Shown here one piece after another: positions 14,455-16,569 of a stretch of DNA of 16,569 bases. This DNA is from Croceimicrobium sp965658275 (GTDB taxonomy: Bacteria; Bacteroidota; Bacteroidia; Flavobacteriales; Schleiferiaceae): the NCBI GenBank assembly GCA_965658275.1, contig CBFHRN010000042.1:1-16569 (forward strand), read 5' to 3'. How positions within the stretch are numbered: the first letter of the stretch is position 1; the number at the start of each line of letters is the position of its first letter. The position numbers were made by a program, and so were the translations under genes. Under the pieces are notes generated by a model, which was given only the letters and a program-made list of their open reading frames with translations, was not told the origin of the DNA and did no database searches.

Positions 14455-15386
14455 AAAAGGTAGTATACCCTTTATTAAAGATCGGGTTAATAAGCCTGGC
14501 TCTTTTTTTCCTTTACCAAAAACTATCGGCCATCGACTTTTCGGAGCTTCGAATGAACTGGGGCCAATCCAGTATTACTGCCTTGGCCTTGTTTTTGGCC
14601 CTCTGGTCTTTAAACTTAATTTTAGACGCGAAAGCCTGGCAAATAGTTCAGTCCACCTTACGTGAAATTTCGGTTCGCGAAGCCCTCCTACACAATTTAA
14701 AATGTTACGGGCTTGCCTTCATAAGCCCCGTAAACAGTGGAGAAATCGTTGGTCGATACATAATTCAAGAAGATGCTAATCACCGAAAAAAAGCCCTATT
14801 CCTAACCTTCTGGACGCATGCACCGAAAATAGCCTCCAAAGCTATTATCTGCTTTATTCTGTTACCCTTATTATTTAATGATTGGAGCCCTGCTTTAAAA
14901 GGACTCAGTTTTATTGCCGCAGGAATAGGATTATTTCTTTACATCCGACTGGAGCGATGGATCAGCTTATTAGCCAAGTACAATTGGGGAAAACGCAGCT
15001 TTAAAGACTATCTTATTTCCGGAAAGCCATCCGTCATTGAAAAACTAAAGATATTAGCACTTAATGGGCTCCGCTTCCTTATCTACTCTTCCCAATTAGC
15101 CATCGTGATCTGGGGACTCGAAATTACGCCCTTGAATTACACCCTCCTACTAAGCCTACCCGTCTACTTTTTCGTGAGCGCTTTAATTCCGAGTTATACC
15201 GGATTGGATTTCCTTATCAAAGGAACCTTATCTCTGTATTATTTTGAACTTTTCTCCGATCAAAGCTTTGGCATGGCCATCGCTACTACTATTGTCTGGT
15301 TCTTCAATTGGGCGATTCCAGCTTTGAGCGGACTAGCAAGTTTGAGAAAAACTGATCTTGAGAAAATCAGGCGAAAGAAAGCTTAA
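14448..15386 (+). CDS. Flippase-like integral membrane protein (LPG synthase TM region/UPF0104 family)
   Basis: This 312-residue protein has about seven to eight hydrophobic segments. It resembles the YbhN/AglD-type family that includes the membrane domain of lysylphosphatidylglycerol synthase (MprF). Visible features are an N-terminal helix (LLKIGLISLALFFLYQKLS), the segment LILDAKAWQIV and the family-like SPVNSGEIVGRYI after a conserved-looking LLHNLKCYGLAFI. The soluble aminoacyl-transfer domain of MprF is absent, so a flippase or lipid-handling role is inferred rather than shown. The ATG at 14448 overlaps the transporter gene by seven bases. The 3' end overlaps the convergent DUF2797 gene by 20 bases, with no terminator hairpin between them. 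It is the last gene of the sppA run. Confidence 0.8.
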   Translation: MVKKVVYPLLKIGLISLALFFLYQKLSAIDFSELRMNWGQSSITALALFLALWSLNLILDAKAWQIVQSTLREISVREALLHNLKCYGLAFISPVNSGEIVGRYIIQEDANHRKKALFLTFWTHAPKIASKAIICFILLPLLFNDWSPALKGLSFIAAGIGLFLYIRLERWISLLAKYNWGKRSFKDYLISGKPSVIEKLKILALNGLRFLIYSSQLAIVIWGLEITPLNYTLLLSLPVYFFVSALIPSYTGLDFLIKGTLSLYYFELFSDQSFGMAIATTIVWFFNWAIPALSGLASLRKTDLEKIRRKKA

Positions 15387-16173
15387 TGCGATAACCCGTA
15401 TTGGCTCGAACATTAAAAACCTTGCCGCCTTCAAAAATCAGATACTGACCGCGGACCCCTTTGAGTACTGCCTCAATCTTTGATTCTTTATCCAAGTTCA
15501 ATGAGCTCACCTTAAGCGGATATTCAATTACGGGAAATTTAAGCCTTTGCACGTGATCGTCATTCGAATAAAATTGCGCTAAATCTCCTTCAAGAGCGCT
15601 CTTGAGTTTGTGCTTCTGCTCAACTAAATCAATCTCTGGAATTTCATTTTTTAGCATGCGCTGCCAAGGCGTTTTATCCCCTAAATGCGCCTTCATAGCT
15701 ACTTCGATTTGGCCGGCTTGAAATCTATTTTCCGTTTCGGCAAACACAATAGCTTCTGAAGCACCTTGATCAATCCATCGGTTTAGCTTTTGAGCCGCAC
15801 GCGTGACCCCGACCTTAAGATCGCCACTATTTGCGAAGTACACTATGTGTTTTTGGAGCTGATAGGATTTTTCATATTCCAAATCTCGATCTTCAATGCC
15901 TTCATGAGCGCGACTTAACTCTGGACGAATGATACTTTCACCGGCCTCAGGGGCCGTAAAAAAACAATTCCGGCAAAAGCCCATCCGAAATAGATCCTCA
16001 AATCGATTTCCACAATGACTGCAATACTTCTCGTTTTGGAATTCTATCGTAATTTGGCTTCCGATCAAATGCCGTACCTTAATGAAATCTTGATCCGCTT
16101 TCAGTAAATACTGAGCTTCATTATCTTCATCGAGCCAAGCTGGCATTTTTTCGAGTGTGATTAAATAATCCAT
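15367..16173 (-). CDS. DUF2797 zinc-ribbon protein of unknown function
   Basis: This 268-residue soluble protein matches the uncharacterised DUF2797 family. Cys51, Cys54, Cys67 and Cys70 form a CxxC-x12-CxxC zinc ribbon (YCSHCGNRF ... GFCRNCFF). The conserved core follows: EDRDLEYEK, VYFANSGDLKVGVTR (111-125), RWIDQGAS (132-139), QIEVAMK and KTPWQRMLKNE. The spacing of VYF, KVG, Arg132 and Glu157 is reminiscent of the GIY-YIG/T5orf172 nuclease core, but this is my inference. The open frame reaches 16230. I chose the ATG at 16173 because MDYLITLEKM starts just before the first conserved strand and because the longer version would overlap the start of the divergent GH3 gene. It may be transcribed from a weak -7 box (TATTTTAG, 16190-16197). 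Its 3' end overlaps the convergent membrane-protein gene by 20 bases. Confidence 0.85.
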   Translation of the reverse strand: MDYLITLEKMPAWLDEDNEAQYLLKADQDFIKVRHLIGSQITIEFQNEKYCSHCGNRFEDLFRMGFCRNCFFTAPEAGESIIRPELSRAHEGIEDRDLEYEKSYQLQKHIVYFANSGDLKVGVTRAAQKLNRWIDQGASEAIVFAETENRFQAGQIEVAMKAHLGDKTPWQRMLKNEIPEIDLVEQKHKLKSALEGDLAQFYSNDDHVQRLKFPVIEYPLKVSSLNLDKESKIEAVLKGVRGQYLIFEGGKVFNVRANTGYRIKLSFA

Positions 16174-16205
16174 AGCGTAATTTTCACTGCTAAAATAAAG
16201 CATAT

Positions 16206-16569
16206 ATGAAGCTTGAACTGGTAAATTCATTTTTAAGTTGGCGCATGAAAAAGCGCTACCACCAGCTTGAGCTTTTCATGAAATATCCCCATGAGGTTCA
16301 GGCCGAGGTGCTAGCTCAACTATTAGCGACCGCCGGTGAAACCGAATGGGGACGTAAATACAATTTTGAAGATATTGATCGGTCCGAAACTTTTCAAGAG
16401 CGTGTTCCACTGAGCACTTATGAGGACCTAGAACCCGAAATAAATCGAATCCGACAGGGTAAACCTGATGTTTTGTGGCCAGGTGAAATAAAGTGGTTTG
16501 CCAAGTCTTCTGGCACTACCAGTAGTAAAAGTAAATTTCTACCCGTAAGCAATGAAGCAATTGAAGACT
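16206..16569 (+). CDS. GH3-family acyl-adenylating enzyme, 3' end cut by window
   Basis: The first 121 residues of a protein of the GH3 auxin-responsive promoter family are visible. In plants these enzymes activate a carboxylic acid with ATP and join it to an amino acid. The bacterial members, common in Bacteroidota, have no firmly known substrate. The ATP-binding signature WFAKSSGTTSSKSKFLPVS (residues about 99-117) contains the adenylating-enzyme motif SSGTTS. Upstream, GETEWGRKYNFEDI and FQERVPLSTYEDLEPEI are typical of the family. The ATG at 16206 fits, as MKLELVNSFLSWRMKKR is the usual start. It is divergent from the DUF2797 gene across 32 bases. A one-mismatch -7 box, TAATTTTC, lies at 16178-16185. 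The catalytic C-terminal part is outside the window. Confidence 0.88.
   Translation, partial: MKLELVNSFLSWRMKKRYHQLELFMKYPHEVQAEVLAQLLATAGETEWGRKYNFEDIDRSETFQERVPLSTYEDLEPEINRIRQGKPDVLWPGEIKWFAKSSGTTSSKSKFLPVSNEAIED

Noticed and set aside
16174..16230. Upstream start of the DUF2797 protein at 16230
   Set aside because: It would overlap the first codons of the divergent GH3 gene and add residues not expected before the conserved core.
1..16569. Defence system, CRISPR array, prophage or mobile element
   Set aside because: No spaced direct repeats, transposase or integrase motifs, phage genes or toxin-antitoxin pairs were seen. Almost every gene is a familiar housekeeping or envelope gene.

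Overview
The window is an ordinary chromosomal stretch from a member of the Bacteroidota, most likely order Flavobacteriales. The evidence is the gene set and its close family resemblances (an OmpA protein with thrombospondin type 3 calcium repeats, folK next to a deoxynucleoside kinase and divergent from sppA, a DUF2797 protein divergent from a GH3-family gene). Several gene fronts carry -7 boxes of the Bacteroidota form TAnnTTTG, and clear Shine-Dalgarno sequences at usable distance are absent. Base composition looks uniform by eye. I see no insertion sequence, phage gene, CRISPR array, toxin-antitoxin pair or obvious horizontally acquired island.

Layout. Positions 1-2976 (minus strand) hold a sugar-nucleotide operon transcribed leftward: a DegT-family aminotransferase, UDP-glucose 6-dehydrogenase, and UDP-glucuronate decarboxylase cut by the left edge. 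Divergent from it at 3042-5559 (plus) are a small outer-membrane beta-barrel protein, Kdo transferase (waaA/kdtA) and 5-formyltetrahydrofolate cyclo-ligase, tightly packed. Positions 5681-6056 (minus) hold tRNA-Leu(UAA) and tRNA-Gly(GCC), each with its own intrinsic terminator, and a promoter ahead of tRNA-Gly. mutS follows at 6059-8656 (minus), tightly divergent from a SpoU-type RNA methyltransferase (8695-9222, plus). A bidirectional terminator separates that gene from a convergent OmpA/TSP3 protein (9288-10715, minus). Next come the overlapping pair deoxynucleoside kinase and folK (10838-11949, minus), divergent from sppA, a queuosine-precursor transporter and a flippase-like membrane protein (12002-15386, plus), an overlapping three-gene run. 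The last two genes are a DUF2797 zinc-ribbon protein (15367-16173, minus) and, divergent from it, the start of a GH3-family acyl-adenylase (from 16206, plus), cut by the right edge.

How the genes fit together. Much of the window serves the envelope: activated sugars for surface polysaccharide, Kdo addition to lipid A, outer-membrane proteins, a peptidoglycan-anchored OmpA protein, a membrane protease and a flippase-like protein. The rest is housekeeping: folate metabolism (folK, cyclo-ligase), mismatch repair, nucleoside salvage, tRNA genes, RNA methylation and queuosine supply.

I did not find a clearly new biological system. The points most worth a second look are small: an A-C mismatch in the tRNA-Gly acceptor stem, a Kdo transferase that begins with TTG in the same frame directly after the upstream stop codon, several TTG starts, very compact divergent promoters with one nearly leaderless transcript, and a possible GIY-YIG-like core in the DUF2797 protein.
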